The notes: generated from the letters alone by a model not told the origin. Positions 25,579-36,338 are shown, numbered from the stretch's first letter. The stretch: 64,000 bases of DNA from Roseibium porphyridii (GCF_026191725.2 NZ_CP120863.1:1592001-1656000), one strand, 5' to 3'. Translations and numbers: made by a program.

Positions 25579-26466
25579 ATGACACCTGAAGAACTTGCCA
25601 TCGTGCGGTCTGCTTTTGCCAAGCAAATCTGTGCAACCGCCGGTGTTGAAGCCAACAAAGACATAGAGCGTGCATTCAGCCGAGTGCGCAGGGAAGATTA
25701 TCTGGGGTCGGACCCATGGAAGGTTGTTGACCTCGCACACTGCCCCATTCAGCTTGCCGAAAACGACCCGGTCTATGCCTATCAAGATGCACTGTTCGTG
25801 TTGTCCTCGGGGCGTGGCGTCAATAATGGCAGTCCATCGCTTCATGCCAGGTTGCTGGGGGCGCTTGCGCCAAAAGCCGGCGAGACAATTGTCCATCTGG
25901 GAGCCGGGACCGGCTACTATACGGCGCTTCTTGCCGAGCTTGTCGGACCGGATGGTCATGTTGTTGCTGTAGAGCTGGACGACACGCTAGCGCAGATCGC
26001 GCGACCGGCGCTGGAAAGCCGTGCCAATGTCACGTTTCACGTTGATGATGCAGCGGCCTGGCCCAAAGGCGAAGTCGATGGCATCTACGTGAATTTTGCG
26101 GTTCTGGCGCCATTGGAAAACTGGATAGAAGGGCTTGCCCCCGATGGCCGCCTGGTCGTTCCGCTTGGTGTCCCGGGAAAACCCAATCGGCCTGCCGGTC
26201 CCCGGTTTTCCCGTCATGGAGCAGCTTTTCTCATTAAGCGTTGCACTGCAGGTTTTTCCGCCTCGCGGATATGCCAGGCCTTTTTCATTCACGCAGAAGG
26301 TGATGCCGGCTCAATGAAGCCGCAGGAAGAAGAAAGACTGCAGGACGCCTTCCGGCGCCCCGGCATCGAATTCGTTCAAAGTCTCATCTGGCAAAGACCC
26401 TCAGACCCAACCCGCTGTTGGTTTTCATGCGCCAACTGGGCCTTGTCATACGACCCGGTTGACTAG
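25579..26466 (+). CDS. Protein-L-isoaspartate O-methyltransferase-like methyltransferase
   Basis: 295 aa from the ATG at 25579; a TTG at 25546 is possible but has no better ribosome site. The fold follows Pcm: an N-terminal helical region with RVRREDYLG, the segment NNGSPSLHARLLGAL where Pcm has its SQP-type substrate loop, then the SAM motif VHLGAGTGYYTALLAELVG, VVAVELDD and GRLVVPLGV. The C-terminal 80 residues are longer than in Pcm. It may act on proteins or small molecules; the substrate loop deviates enough that true isoaspartate repair is uncertain. It stands alone, 145 nt after the WD40 gene. Confidence 0.75.
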   Translation: MTPEELAIVRSAFAKQICATAGVEANKDIERAFSRVRREDYLGSDPWKVVDLAHCPIQLAENDPVYAYQDALFVLSSGRGVNNGSPSLHARLLGALAPKAGETIVHLGAGTGYYTALLAELVGPDGHVVAVELDDTLAQIARPALESRANVTFHVDDAAAWPKGEVDGIYVNFAVLAPLENWIEGLAPDGRLVVPLGVPGKPNRPAGPRFSRHGAAFLIKRCTAGFSASRICQAFFIHAEGDAGSMKPQEEERLQDAFRRPGIEFVQSLIWQRPSDPTRCWFSCANWALSYDPVD

Positions 26467-26593
26467 CAAGCCCAACCTATTTGCGCAGCTGGATGAGGTT
26501 TTGGGCGGCGGGCAAACGTTTTCAGTGCCTCGGGCTGAATGCTCTCCAAGCTTGGCAGGATGTTTCAAGGTCAACTTCCAAAACTTAGCCGAC

Positions 26594-27804
26594 TTAACTT
26601 CTCGTCTTTCTTTCAAATGCTGACATGACACCTCTTAGTTCCGCCAGCCCGCGCATGCGGCCGATCAGGGGGTAGCCGGGCATGCTTTCGATGCTCAGGT
26701 CGCTGAGGAGGTCCTGGCCGTGGTCCGGGCGCATCGGTATTTCGTGGTCGTCTCTGCCTTCCGCCCGCCTGCGTTTTTCCTCTCTTAAGAGAGCCTCGAC
26801 AACACCGACAATGTCGATATCGCCCTCCAGATGGGCTGCTTCGAAAAAGCTGGTTCTTGCGCGGTTTGCAGGGGCAACACGCATGGTGCTTCTCAAATGC
26901 GCGAAATGGATCCGCCCGCCAAGCCGTTCCACGAAGCCGACACCGTCAAACTCCGGCGAGACCCCAAGCGATCCGGTGCAAAGCGTTATGCCGTTGGCAT
27001 TGATGTCAACTGCCTCCATGACACGTCGGTAATCGTCTTCCGTCGACATGACCCTCGGCAGTCCCAACAAGGAGAAAGGAGGATCATCGGGATGGCAGCA
27101 AAGACGCAGGCCGAGCCTGTCTGCTTCAGGGGCAACCTCGGAAAGGAAGTCGATCAGATGCTGGCGCAATGTGTCCGCTGAAACATTCTGGTAGCTTGAT
27201 AGATGCACTCGGATCTCGTCGAGTGTCCAGGTGTCGTTTGCTCCCGGAAGACCGGCCACGATGTTCTGCTGGAGAGCCTGGTGTTCCTGATCGCTGAGCT
27301 CGGAAGCCCTTTGCCGGGCTCGCTCACAAAAGTCGGCGTCATAGTCGTCCGAAGCTCCCGGTCGCTTTAAGAGAAACAGATCAAAGGCGGCAAAGTCGAG
27401 AAGGTCGAACCACATGGCTGTTCCGCCGTGGGGAAGCTTTCGTCTGAGATCCGTTCGCGTCCAGTCAAGAACCGGCATGAAGTTGTAGCACACGGTCTTG
27501 ATGCCGGAGGCAGCAATGTTCTGCAGGCTGGTCTTGTAGTTTGCCACATGCTCTTTGAAGTCCGCCGATTGCAGTTTGATCGCCTCTGAAACCGGCAGGC
27601 TCTCCACGACATCCCAATGGATCGGTGTTGCGCTTTCAGGGCCGCCGCGGGAAATCATAGCCTGCCGCTCAACAATGGCCTCTTTGCTCCAGACTAGGCC
27701 GGGTTTGATGTGATGCAATGCGCTGACGACGCCCTGCACTCCGGCCTGATGCAATTCATGAATTCCGATTGTGTCGTGGGGACCAAACCAGCGCCAAGTC
27801 TGTT

Positions 27805-27808
<4 letters not shown>
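26594..27808 (-). CDS. uxuA: Mannonate dehydratase
   Basis: 404 aa, the normal size. It dehydrates D-mannonate to 2-keto-3-deoxygluconate in hexuronate breakdown. Diagnostic start MKQTWRWFGPHDTIGIHELH, then VVSALHHIKPGLVW; later CCHPDDPPFSLLGLPRVMS with metal-binding His and Asp, and LCTGSLGVSPEFD and HFAHLRSTMR. It is the last gene of the operon that starts at 35456 and overlaps the ATPase gene by ATGA, so import and uronate breakdown are coupled. The other uronate enzymes (UxaC, UxuB, KdgK) are not in the window. Confidence 0.95.
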
Positions 27809-28914
<1,106 letters not shown>

Positions 28915-28945
28915 TGCTGCGCTTCCCGCTCATTGTTTGTTTTGG

Positions 28946-29998
28946 TTATTTGCCACCAGTCGAAGCAATTCCGGTTGCGATGTATTTCTGCAAAAAGGCA
29001 AACACGAAGGCGACCGGTAGAAGGGTCAGCACCGTCATGGCTAAGAGGCTGCTCCACTGGGTGGTCATCTCACCCTGGAAGGAGTTCAGCGCCAATTGCA
29101 GTGTGAAGTTTTCAGATCTGGACAGCGCAATCAGCGGCCAGAGGAAATCATTCCAGCGCCACATGATGGCAAGGATCGCCAGAACGGCAATCGCAGGCGC
29201 GCTCAGGGGAAGGACAATGCGCCAGTAGATTTTCCACTCACTTGCCTTGTCCATGCGCGCAGCATCCAGGATTTCGTCCGGAATGGTCAGCATGTATTGC
29301 CTCAAAAGGAAAATCCCGGTCGGCGTTGCGGCTCCCGGCACAATGACACCCCAGAGGCTGTCGAGCATCCCGAGTTCCTTGGTTACGATGAACAAGGGAA
29401 CGAGAACCACGGTTTGCGGGATCATCAAAACCCCTATGACCATGGCCATGACGGCGGCTCTGCCACTGAACTTGTATTTCGCCAGGGCGAAGGCAGCCAT
29501 TGAATTCACGATCAGCATGATCACCGTTGCCACGACCGTGATGAAGGTGCTGTTCCAGAAAAAACGCAGAAAATCGAATTTGCTGAAGAGATCGGTGTAG
29601 TTTTCGGTCGCAATCGAGATCCGTTCGATCGGTTCCCGGTCCTTCAGGTTGATCTTGATAATCTCCTCCGGCGCATCGAGGCGCACAACCTGGGAGGTCA
29701 GGCCGATCCGCCGAACCTGCGCAACCGTCTCACCGGTCAGGTCTCCAGCGACGACCTTGTAAAGCGGCAGGGGTTTGGAGTACCCCTCCAGTTCAACTGT
29801 TTGGGCTGCATAGGGAAGAAAGCGGGGTGGAAACCGGTCGAGTTCTGCATCCGTCTTGAAGGATGACATGACCAGCCAGACAACCGGGCCAAACATCAGC
29901 AAGATGCCGAACAGCAGATAGGCGTAGGTAAACCAGTCCGTCCAGTGAAGCTTGCCGTGACCACGCGTCCGGGTCAAAAACTCAAGTGTCTTAGCCAT
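28946..29998 (-). CDS. Sugar ABC importer permease (MalG/UgpE type)
   Basis: 350 aa, somewhat longer than usual because of an extra-membrane insert of about 90 residues between the first two membrane helices (from about DRFPPRFLPYAA to NYTDLFSKFD). The EAA loop that docks the ATPase is DAARMDKASEWKIYWRIVLP. Six membrane segments are predicted. It overlaps the 5' permease gene by 8 nt. Confidence 0.92.
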   Translation of the reverse strand: MAKTLEFLTRTRGHGKLHWTDWFTYAYLLFGILLMFGPVVWLVMSSFKTDAELDRFPPRFLPYAAQTVELEGYSKPLPLYKVVAGDLTGETVAQVRRIGLTSQVVRLDAPEEIIKINLKDREPIERISIATENYTDLFSKFDFLRFFWNSTFITVVATVIMLIVNSMAAFALAKYKFSGRAAVMAMVIGVLMIPQTVVLVPLFIVTKELGMLDSLWGVIVPGAATPTGIFLLRQYMLTIPDEILDAARMDKASEWKIYWRIVLPLSAPAIAVLAILAIMWRWNDFLWPLIALSRSENFTLQLALNSFQGEMTTQWSSLLAMTVLTLLPVAFVFAFLQKYIATGIASTGGK

Positions 29999-30959
29999 CT
30001 GCGTTCTTCCTCGTAAACTTGAGCTGGAGGAAGGTCAAAGCTGCCAGGACGACTGCAAGAATGATCGACGCTGCTGAGGCAAGGCCAAACAGCCTTGGTG
30101 CTCCGGCAAAACCCGTCTCGTAAATGTATTGGATGATCAGTGTCGTGGCTGAACCCGGACCGCCTCCGGTGAATGCGTACACCTCATCAAACGTCTGAAC
30201 GCCTTTGATGAGTGCCAGCACCATCACGACGAGCATTGTCGGCATCAAGAGAGGCAGTGTGATCCGGTAGAAAGTGCGGAAAGGCTTTGCGGCATCCATG
30301 GTTGCCGCGTCATAGACATCTCGCGGGATCGCTTGCAGGCCCGCCAGGAGGATCAGGGTATAAAACCCCATATGCGCCCAAACAGACAGGAACACAGACC
30401 ATGCGAAGGCCCAGTTCCGGTCAAGCATCCAGATAACGCGTTCCAGCCCGAGTTGCTCAAGGCCCGCATTCATAAGACCGTTTCTCTGCAGGATCCACTT
30501 CCAGATCAGGGCGACAACGACCGGAGACAACAGCACGGGAAAGAAGAAGACACTTCGAAAAAATCCGCGGGCACGAATTCTGCGGTTCAGGATCAGCGCA
30601 GTTACCAGTGAAACGCCCACCATGATCCCGACCTGAAGGACTATGAACAACAGCGTGTTGTGAACGGAGCGCCAGAACAGATCGAGTTCGCAGCTGTTTG
30701 CATCCAGATAGTTGGAGCAGGCTGTTAGAGCGGCAAAATTATCGCCAGCCACATAAGTTCTGTCCCAAAGCATGATGTTGTCAGTGCCGGTAAAGGCATA
30801 AGCAACGTTCAAAAGAATTGGCAGGAACGCGAACAGGCCGAAGAGGACAAGGTTGGGCAAAAGGAACACCCAGGCAATTGTATGCCCTCGCAGATACTTT
30901 TGTGCATGCCTCATCGGGATGTCGATGAGGTCCATAAAGAAGGAAACAATTCTGATCAT
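29991..30959 (-). CDS. Sugar ABC importer permease (MalF/UgpA type)
   Basis: 322 aa with six predicted membrane segments. The EAA loop is DAATMDAAKPFRTFYRITLP, and the C-terminal helix reads AASIILAVVLAALTFLQLKF. A periplasmic loop between helices 1 and 2 contains two cysteines (LTACSNYLDANSCELD). It forms a heterodimer with the permease at 28946. Confidence 0.92.
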   Translation of the reverse strand: MIRIVSFFMDLIDIPMRHAQKYLRGHTIAWVFLLPNLVLFGLFAFLPILLNVAYAFTGTDNIMLWDRTYVAGDNFAALTACSNYLDANSCELDLFWRSVHNTLLFIVLQVGIMVGVSLVTALILNRRIRARGFFRSVFFFPVLLSPVVVALIWKWILQRNGLMNAGLEQLGLERVIWMLDRNWAFAWSVFLSVWAHMGFYTLILLAGLQAIPRDVYDAATMDAAKPFRTFYRITLPLLMPTMLVVMVLALIKGVQTFDEVYAFTGGGPGSATTLIIQYIYETGFAGAPRLFGLASAASIILAVVLAALTFLQLKFTRKNADG

Positions 30960-30988
30960 GACATCTTGCCCGCCAATGCCGAAGGGGG

Positions 30989-31007
30989 CGGGCGCAGGGT
31001 GCGCCCG
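30989..31007 (-). promoter_or_regulatory. Intercistronic GC-rich hairpin between binding protein and permease genes
   Basis: CGGGCGCA (30989-30996) pairs perfectly with TGCGCCCG (31000-31007) around a 3-nt loop, 21 nt after the binding-protein stop. No T-tract follows. Such hairpins stabilise the upstream mRNA and lower permease expression relative to the binding protein; that role is inferred from position. Confidence 0.55.
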
Positions 31008-31027
31008 TCCTTAAGAGCTAACTGGTC

Positions 31028-32302
31028 TTATTTGCCAGCTTCCGCCAAGGCGGTTGCGAGGTCTTCCTTCGCCCGGTCCATGGCGTCTTCAACGCTGAGC
31101 TCACCGACAATTGCCTGTGAAACCCTGGACAGGGTGATGTTGAACATGGCCCGGTTGTTCTTGTAGCCCTGATACTTGAAGGCGACAGGCAGGATCTTGG
31201 CGACCTGCGCTCCCCATGCGTTCAGCGCGTCGTTGGCCTTTTGTGAGGCGTCGATATAAGTCACGCCCTTGGCCGCCACACCCGAATGCGCCGGAATGTT
31301 GAGCGACTTTGCGGTGAGTTCGGTGTAGTTGTCTTCCTGAGCGAGATAGTCGATCAGCTTGGCAACGGTTTCAGGATGTTTCGTGTCCTTGAAGCCGACA
31401 AAGCCCGCGCCGCCCGGCATGCCGGAACAGCCAGCAGCACCGCAAGGTGATCCCACGACTTCCCAGTCAAAGGCGTCGCCGATGGACGAATCCATCCGCT
31501 GCACTTGCCAGCTGCCCGAGAAGTAGTAGACGAGTTCGCCGTTGATGAACTCCTGCGCTGCATCCTGGTAGCTGGTGCCACCGCTGGCGCCCCACACGTC
31601 ACGGGCCATGGTACCGTCATTGTGCCATCCGACAAATTTGTTGACGTATTCCGTGAAAGCGTCATCGACGAGGATCGGATCGCCGTTTTCGTCAAACAGT
31701 TTGGCACCATAGGAAATCGCAGGACCCGCGATGCGGTGACCGGACCGGTCCATAGCCATCGGGAATGGGGTTTGCGTTGCTTCGGCGACCTGGCGGGCAG
31801 CCTCGGCCCAGGTGTCCCAGTCGGCATCAGCTGCCGGAATTTCGACACCGGCCTGTTCGAACAGGGTCTTGTTGATATAAGGACCTGTGATCGTAAGCTG
31901 CGAATGCATGCCATAGATGCCATCGTCGTCCGGTCCCGAACGGTACCAGTTCAACGTGTCGCCAAACGACGTTTCCCAATAGTCGCGATCCACGTAAGGC
32001 GCGAGATCGAGATAGTACTCGTTGAGCCCGCCGAGATCCGTCACCTTGGCGATATCCGGACCGGTTCCGGCTGCAAGCTGAACCGGCAGATTTTCCAGAA
32101 TTGCCTTGTACGGCACCTTGTCCATGACAACCTTGACGCCGGGATTGTCAGCTTCAAAGCGTTGAATGATTTCCATCGCGGCTTCGCATTCGTTGCCGTC
32201 TGAGGAACACATGAGCCGAATTTCTTCAGCAGATGCCGCTCCGACGCCCAGCATGAGCGATGCGAGTACGGCACCGCTGGCAAGTTCGAGTTTCCTGTTC
32301 AT
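31028..32302 (-). CDS. Extracellular sugar-binding protein (CUT1 family)
   Basis: 424 aa. Sec signal peptide at the N-terminus (ASGAVLASLMLGVGAASAEE, cleavage after ASA). Family 1 solute-binding features include NPGVKVVMDKVPYKAILENL and YYFSGSWQVQRMD. It delivers an unknown sugar, perhaps a uronide given the operon, to the permeases downstream. It is separated from the upstream dehydrogenase gene by 32 nt holding a GGGAGGAG-type ribosome site. Confidence 0.93.
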   Translation of the reverse strand: MNRKLELASGAVLASLMLGVGAASAEEIRLMCSSDGNECEAAMEIIQRFEADNPGVKVVMDKVPYKAILENLPVQLAAGTGPDIAKVTDLGGLNEYYLDLAPYVDRDYWETSFGDTLNWYRSGPDDDGIYGMHSQLTITGPYINKTLFEQAGVEIPAADADWDTWAEAARQVAEATQTPFPMAMDRSGHRIAGPAISYGAKLFDENGDPILVDDAFTEYVNKFVGWHNDGTMARDVWGASGGTSYQDAAQEFINGELVYYFSGSWQVQRMDSSIGDAFDWEVVGSPCGAAGCSGMPGGAGFVGFKDTKHPETVAKLIDYLAQEDNYTELTAKSLNIPAHSGVAAKGVTYIDASQKANDALNAWGAQVAKILPVAFKYQGYKNNRAMFNITLSRVSQAIVGELSVEDAMDRAKEDLATALAEAGK

Positions 32303-32334
32303 CTTTACTCCTCCCTTTTCAGTATTCAGGTCAG

Positions 32335-33390
32335 CTATTTTGGCTTCCAGCCTGAATAAAGCTCGTTGTCGGCAGTCAGTGGCAGGCTTATCGACCTGTT
32401 CTCACGTGCTGCCTGGTAAATCGCGCTGACGAGCTCAATGGATTGTCGCCCGTCTTCCGCGCTTACGGCAAGTGTGCCGCCATTTTCCAGTGCGTCCGCC
32501 AGGGCCTCAAAGAAGCCGGCAAACCCTGAAAGTCCATCCTGCACCCCGGACAGGACGTCATCGATTTCCGCCTGCTTGACGGGCGCACGGGCAACGAATG
32601 TCCATTCACCTTCAGCCGGCGCATATGGTTCGCTGCCACTTTCGGCCGTCAAACCTTCAAAGCAGAACCGAATACGGCTGGTGTTTGTCGAAGCACCGAG
32701 GGTGATCGAACTGGTTGCCACACTGCCATTGGCCATTTGAAATGAAATTGCAGCGCAATCTTCCACTTCAATGTCGTTCACGCGCGTGGCGACTGCAGCG
32801 TTCACACGCGCCGGAGCACCCATGACCGTAGTGAGCAAGTCATGATTGTGAATGGCATGGCCAAGAACAGCGCCGCCGTTTTCGCCTTCCCAGGTTCCGC
32901 GCCAGGGCACCGCGTAATAGGCTTCATCCCTGTCCCAGTGCGTTTCAAGACTTGCGGCATAGGGCTTGCCCGCAAGCCCGGCATCGATCAAGGCCTTCAG
33001 TTTGGCCATGCCCGGCCCAAAGCGATACTGGAAGACCGGGGTCAGGCGCCGGTCTGCCTTTCTTGCGGCGGCCACCAACTCGTCAGCTTCCTTGAGCGAG
33101 GTCACCAGCGGTTTTTCGCAAACCACATGCTTGCCGGCTTCAAGGGCCTGCATCACGACGGGGTAGTGAAGGTGTGGCGGCAGACAGACATCCACCAGAT
33201 CGATGGCAGGATCGGACATCACCTTGGAAAGATCCGTCTCTACCTGAACGCTGGTGCCCGCGACGACATCCGCCGCACGTTCAACATCCAGATCGCACAT
33301 GGTTTTGACGGAAAACCTGTCGGGCAAAGCGCGATAGCCTTCCAGATGGGCCCGGCCGATCCCGGCGCCAATGATTGCGACCCGGATCAT
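32335..33390 (-). CDS. Gfo/Idh/MocA-family NAD(P)-dependent oxidoreductase
   Basis: 351 aa. The Rossmann motif AIIGAGIGRAHLEGY is at the N-terminus and the EKPLVTSL motif with the conserved lysine is near residue 95. The C-terminal half is an alpha/beta domain with HAIHNHDLLTTVMG supplying the catalytic-region histidines. Substrates in the family are sugars, inositols or amino sugars. It overlaps the next upstream gene by ATGA and is the third dehydrogenase in the operon. Confidence 0.9.
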   Translation of the reverse strand: MIRVAIIGAGIGRAHLEGYRALPDRFSVKTMCDLDVERAADVVAGTSVQVETDLSKVMSDPAIDLVDVCLPPHLHYPVVMQALEAGKHVVCEKPLVTSLKEADELVAAARKADRRLTPVFQYRFGPGMAKLKALIDAGLAGKPYAASLETHWDRDEAYYAVPWRGTWEGENGGAVLGHAIHNHDLLTTVMGAPARVNAAVATRVNDIEVEDCAAISFQMANGSVATSSITLGASTNTSRIRFCFEGLTAESGSEPYAPAEGEWTFVARAPVKQAEIDDVLSGVQDGLSGFAGFFEALADALENGGTLAVSAEDGRQSIELVSAIYQAARENRSISLPLTADNELYSGWKPK

Positions 33391-34406
33391 GATTGGCCTC
33401 GATCTTCGGCAATGCGCTGTGCCTTCAGTCCAAGCTCCATCACCTTGAAGGCGTGGGCTTGTGGCATTGCGGTCTCCGAGCGGTTTCTGATGTCGTCGCT
33501 AAGACGTTGGAAGTAGGGCAAACCGGCTTGTGAACAGTCGATCTTTTCGCAGCGTGTGCCGTTCACCAGGAACAAGTGATCGATGCCAGGCGCTCCAGCC
33601 ACGTCGACATATTTGCGCAGCTCAATATAGCCCTGCGTTCCCAAGATCGTCAGTCTGCCATCACCCCAGGTCGGGAGCGCATCGGGCGTATACCAGTCGA
33701 CACGAATGTAACCGTGTCCCTGGGAACTGCGCAGCACGATTTCGCCGAAATCCTGCAGTCCTGGGCGATGCGGGTTGGCGTAGTTTGCTACGCTTGCAGC
33801 GGTGATCTCGGCATCTGTTGACCCAGTGAAAAAAAGAAACTGGTCGATCTGGTGCGATGCTATATCCGTCAGGATGCCGCCATAGCTGTCGCGCTCGAAG
33901 AACCATTCAGGCCGGGTGGCTTCGTTCAGTCGATGCGGTCCCATGCCCAGAGTTTGGACCACCTTGCCGATAGCGCCTTCCTGAACCAATTCCGCAGCTC
34001 GCGTAACGCTTGCGACTTCGAAGCGTTCAGAAAAGTTCACGGACCAAATACGGCCAGTCCGTTCAACACAGTTTTTGATCGCATCCAGCTGTTCCAGCGT
34101 CGTGCAGCCGGGCTTGTCGACCATGACATCCTTCCCGGCCTCCATCGCGGCAATCGCCAACTCCGCGCGTTGCGCGGGCACAGACGCAATCAGCACGAGA
34201 TCGATGGCAGGATCGTTGAGAATGTCTTCCAGGTTCTCGACCATCGGAACATCCGGAAACCGTTTTGCAAAGCCTTCGTGGGTTTCAGGTTTTCCCAGTG
34301 TCCACCAGGATGCAAATTCAGCCCCAGCCTGTTTCATGTTCTCCGACATTCCAAAGATGTGTCGGTGATCAATTCCCAACGCAGCAAACTTGAGGGGTTT
34401 TGACAT
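33387..34406 (-). CDS. Gfo/Idh/MocA-family oxidoreductase, divergent N-terminus
   Basis: 339 aa. The nucleotide-binding loop is unusual (FAALGIDHRHIFGM rather than GxGxxG), and the EKP motif reads DKPGCTTLEQ. The C-terminal domain has DIASHQIDQFLFFTG, which carries the usual histidine. The start directly abuts the upstream stop (TGAATG). It is probably a working enzyme with altered cofactor contacts; the substrate is unknown. Confidence 0.85.
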   Translation of the reverse strand: MSKPLKFAALGIDHRHIFGMSENMKQAGAEFASWWTLGKPETHEGFAKRFPDVPMVENLEDILNDPAIDLVLIASVPAQRAELAIAAMEAGKDVMVDKPGCTTLEQLDAIKNCVERTGRIWSVNFSERFEVASVTRAAELVQEGAIGKVVQTLGMGPHRLNEATRPEWFFERDSYGGILTDIASHQIDQFLFFTGSTDAEITAASVANYANPHRPGLQDFGEIVLRSSQGHGYIRVDWYTPDALPTWGDGRLTILGTQGYIELRKYVDVAGAPGIDHLFLVNGTRCEKIDCSQAGLPYFQRLSDDIRNRSETAMPQAHAFKVMELGLKAQRIAEDRGQS

Positions 34407-35456
34407 TCAGGACTCCAATTGGGGGATTGCTACGGCTGACTTTTGCGTAGCCGATTGGATCAGGGCCTGGATCAAACGGTGCACGCGCAATGCCTCGCGA
34501 CCGCTGCATATCGGTGCGCGTTTGTCGACAATTGCGTCGGCCATATCCTCGATCACCGCCTGGTGCCATTCGTGCGTGAATGCCATCGGGTCGGCTCCGC
34601 CACCCGTCGCGCTTTCCTCGCCGAATGTGTCGATGCTGCCATCATGCATCAGGAGCTCCAGTTGACCGGACTTCAGGACTGCAGATCCATGCTGGCAATG
34701 AAGGGTGATCGATTCCGCGCCGCCGGGAAAACTTGCCGTACTGGCAACGAGAGAGCCGACCGCACCATTGTCAAATCGCAACCCGGCACTGACAAAATCT
34801 TCTGCTTCCAGGTCGTGAAGGGACGTCTTTGCCGCCATTGACTGAACTTCGATGATCGGGCCAGTTAGAGACAAGGCAAGATCCAGTGTATGGATTGCCT
34901 GTGAAATCAGAACACCACCACCGTCGCGTTGATAGGTTCCGCGACCGGGTTCGTCGTAGTAGGACTGCGCCCGCCACCAGGGAACCGAGATCTCCACCAT
35001 GGCGATCTGTCCCAATGTCCCTTGTTTCAGGACCCTTTTCAGCTGTTTGGCGGAAGCGCGCATGCGATGCTGAAAGACAATGCCGAGCGGAACTGCAGCG
35101 GTTTCGCAGCGCCTGACGATTTCTTCTGCTGCCTGATAGGTCCGCTCAATCGGCTTTTCCATGAGGATTGGAAGGCCGCGGTCTGTAAGTGCTGAGACAA
35201 TGTCCGCCCGGGCATTTGGCGGTGTGCAGACAATCACGAAATCCAAGTCCTGATCGGACACCAGTTCCTGAAGGCCTGCATAGGCCTTTGGCGCTTTCGG
35301 GAAGATATCGGACGCCTCGGTTAAGAACGCTTCGGCGCTTTCCTTGCTGCGCGAAAGAACGCCTCGCAATGAAACCTTGCCGTTTGTGGCGGCAATGGCG
35401 CGTGCATGGGTCTGCGCCACCATACCAAGTCCGATCAAGGCTACTTGCATACTCAT
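34407..35456 (-). CDS. Gfo/Idh/MocA-family NAD(P)-dependent oxidoreductase
   Basis: 349 aa from the ATG at 35456, which has AAGG 5 nt upstream; an in-frame GTG at 35474 lacks such a site. N-terminal VALIGLGMVAQTHARA, then MEKPIERTYQAAEEI with the conserved lysine, and SQAIHTLDLALSLTGP in the C-terminal domain. First gene of the eight-gene operon, 38 nt from the first of two palindromic operators. Confidence 0.9.
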   Translation of the reverse strand: MSMQVALIGLGMVAQTHARAIAATNGKVSLRGVLSRSKESAEAFLTEASDIFPKAPKAYAGLQELVSDQDLDFVIVCTPPNARADIVSALTDRGLPILMEKPIERTYQAAEEIVRRCETAAVPLGIVFQHRMRASAKQLKRVLKQGTLGQIAMVEISVPWWRAQSYYDEPGRGTYQRDGGGVLISQAIHTLDLALSLTGPIIEVQSMAAKTSLHDLEAEDFVSAGLRFDNGAVGSLVASTASFPGGAESITLHCQHGSAVLKSGQLELLMHDGSIDTFGEESATGGGADPMAFTHEWHQAVIEDMADAIVDKRAPICSGREALRVHRLIQALIQSATQKSAVAIPQLES

Positions 35457-35494
35457 TAGGACCTTCTCGACCACCTATAATTATCAACTAGCAC

Positions 35495-35540
35495 ACCGGT
35501 ATACCGGTTGTAAATAGATGTGTGTACCGGTATACCGGTA
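35495..35540. promoter_or_regulatory. Double palindromic operator in the GntR/oxidoreductase divergent region
   Basis: ACCGGTATACCGGT occurs twice as a perfect palindrome: 35495-35508, and 35526-35539 (extended to 16 nt, 35525-35540). The centres are 31 nt apart, close to three helical turns. The GGTATACC core resembles operators of FadR-subfamily GntR regulators such as UxuR/ExuR. A possible promoter for the GntR gene, TTGTAA-N17-TATACC (35508-35536), has its -10 inside the second site, so repression by occlusion is likely. Confidence 0.75.
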
Positions 35541-35584
35541 GGTAAGCATCTGGAAATTTCCTGTATCAATTTGGTCGAAACGCA

Positions 35585-36304
35585 ATGACGACAACTGCCA
35601 ATAGTCCGGCACGCACGGACCTGGAATTCAAGCGCATTGACGCTTCCAAACCTGCGGGCGATCAGATCTTCGGGTCGATAAAACACGCCATCCTGAATAT
35701 GGATCTACAGCCCGGATGCATTGTCTCTGAGGCTGAAATTGCTGCGAAATTCGGGGCCAGCAGAACGCCGGTTCGAGAAGCCTTCATGCGCCTTCGCGAG
35801 GCGGGACTGGTGGTCACCTATCCCAGCCGCGGCAATTTTGTTTCCCGGCTGAACAAGGAGAAAATCCTTGAAGCCCGCTATTTGCGGGAAGCCCTTGAGA
35901 TGGCGAATATTCGCCGCCTGGCCTCCGGCGGCTTGCCCAGTGCCTCACACGATCGCTTGCTTGAAAACCTGCAAGCGCAGGAAGACGCTGCTGCGATTGG
36001 CGACGCAGTCGTTTTCGGAAACCTGGACGATGTGTTTCACCTTGAACTTGCCGAAGCAACGGGATTTCCGCGTGCTGCACAGGTTCTGGAAAAGGAAAAG
36101 ATGGTTCTCGACCGACTGCGCGTTTTATCTCTCCGAGACAAGAACCATCTGGGATTTCTGAAAGACGAGCATGCGCGGATTTTTGAAGCAATCTGCGCTC
36201 AGGACCTCTCAGAAGCGGTGCGTTTTGGTGAATTGCATTTCTCTTCCATCTTAAAGGTCTTGTCCGATCTTGAGATACGGCACTCGGACTATTTCGATGA
36301 TTGA
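35585..36304 (+). CDS. GntR-family regulator (FadR subfamily, FCD domain)
   Basis: 239 aa. N-terminal winged helix at residues about 25-90 with SEAEIAAKFGASRTPVREAF and LVVTYPSRGNFVSRL. The C-terminal all-helical FCD ligand domain runs from about residue 95, with the metal-binding Asp/His pattern in NLDDVFHLELAEATG and DEHARIFEAI. Divergent from the oxidoreductase-importer-uxuA operon across two perfect palindromes, which are its likely targets. A uronate or its breakdown product is the likely inducer. Confidence 0.92.
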   Translation: MTTTANSPARTDLEFKRIDASKPAGDQIFGSIKHAILNMDLQPGCIVSEAEIAAKFGASRTPVREAFMRLREAGLVVTYPSRGNFVSRLNKEKILEARYLREALEMANIRRLASGGLPSASHDRLLENLQAQEDAAAIGDAVVFGNLDDVFHLELAEATGFPRAAQVLEKEKMVLDRLRVLSLRDKNHLGFLKDEHARIFEAICAQDLSEAVRFGELHFSSILKVLSDLEIRHSDYFDD

Positions 36305-36338
36305 GCCGCAAACCGTCGGTTGCCGGTGCAGGGCAGGG

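Noticed and set aside
32335..35456. Three adjacent oxidoreductase genes considered as a recent tandem triplication
   Set aside because: Their N-terminal cofactor loops and middle motifs differ strongly (GAGIGRAH, GIDHRHI, GLGMVAQ), so they are old, distinct subfamilies rather than recent copies.
35495..35540. Palindromes considered as an integration or recombination site
   Set aside because: No integrase, tRNA end or element boundary is nearby; position and the GGTATACC core fit GntR operators better.
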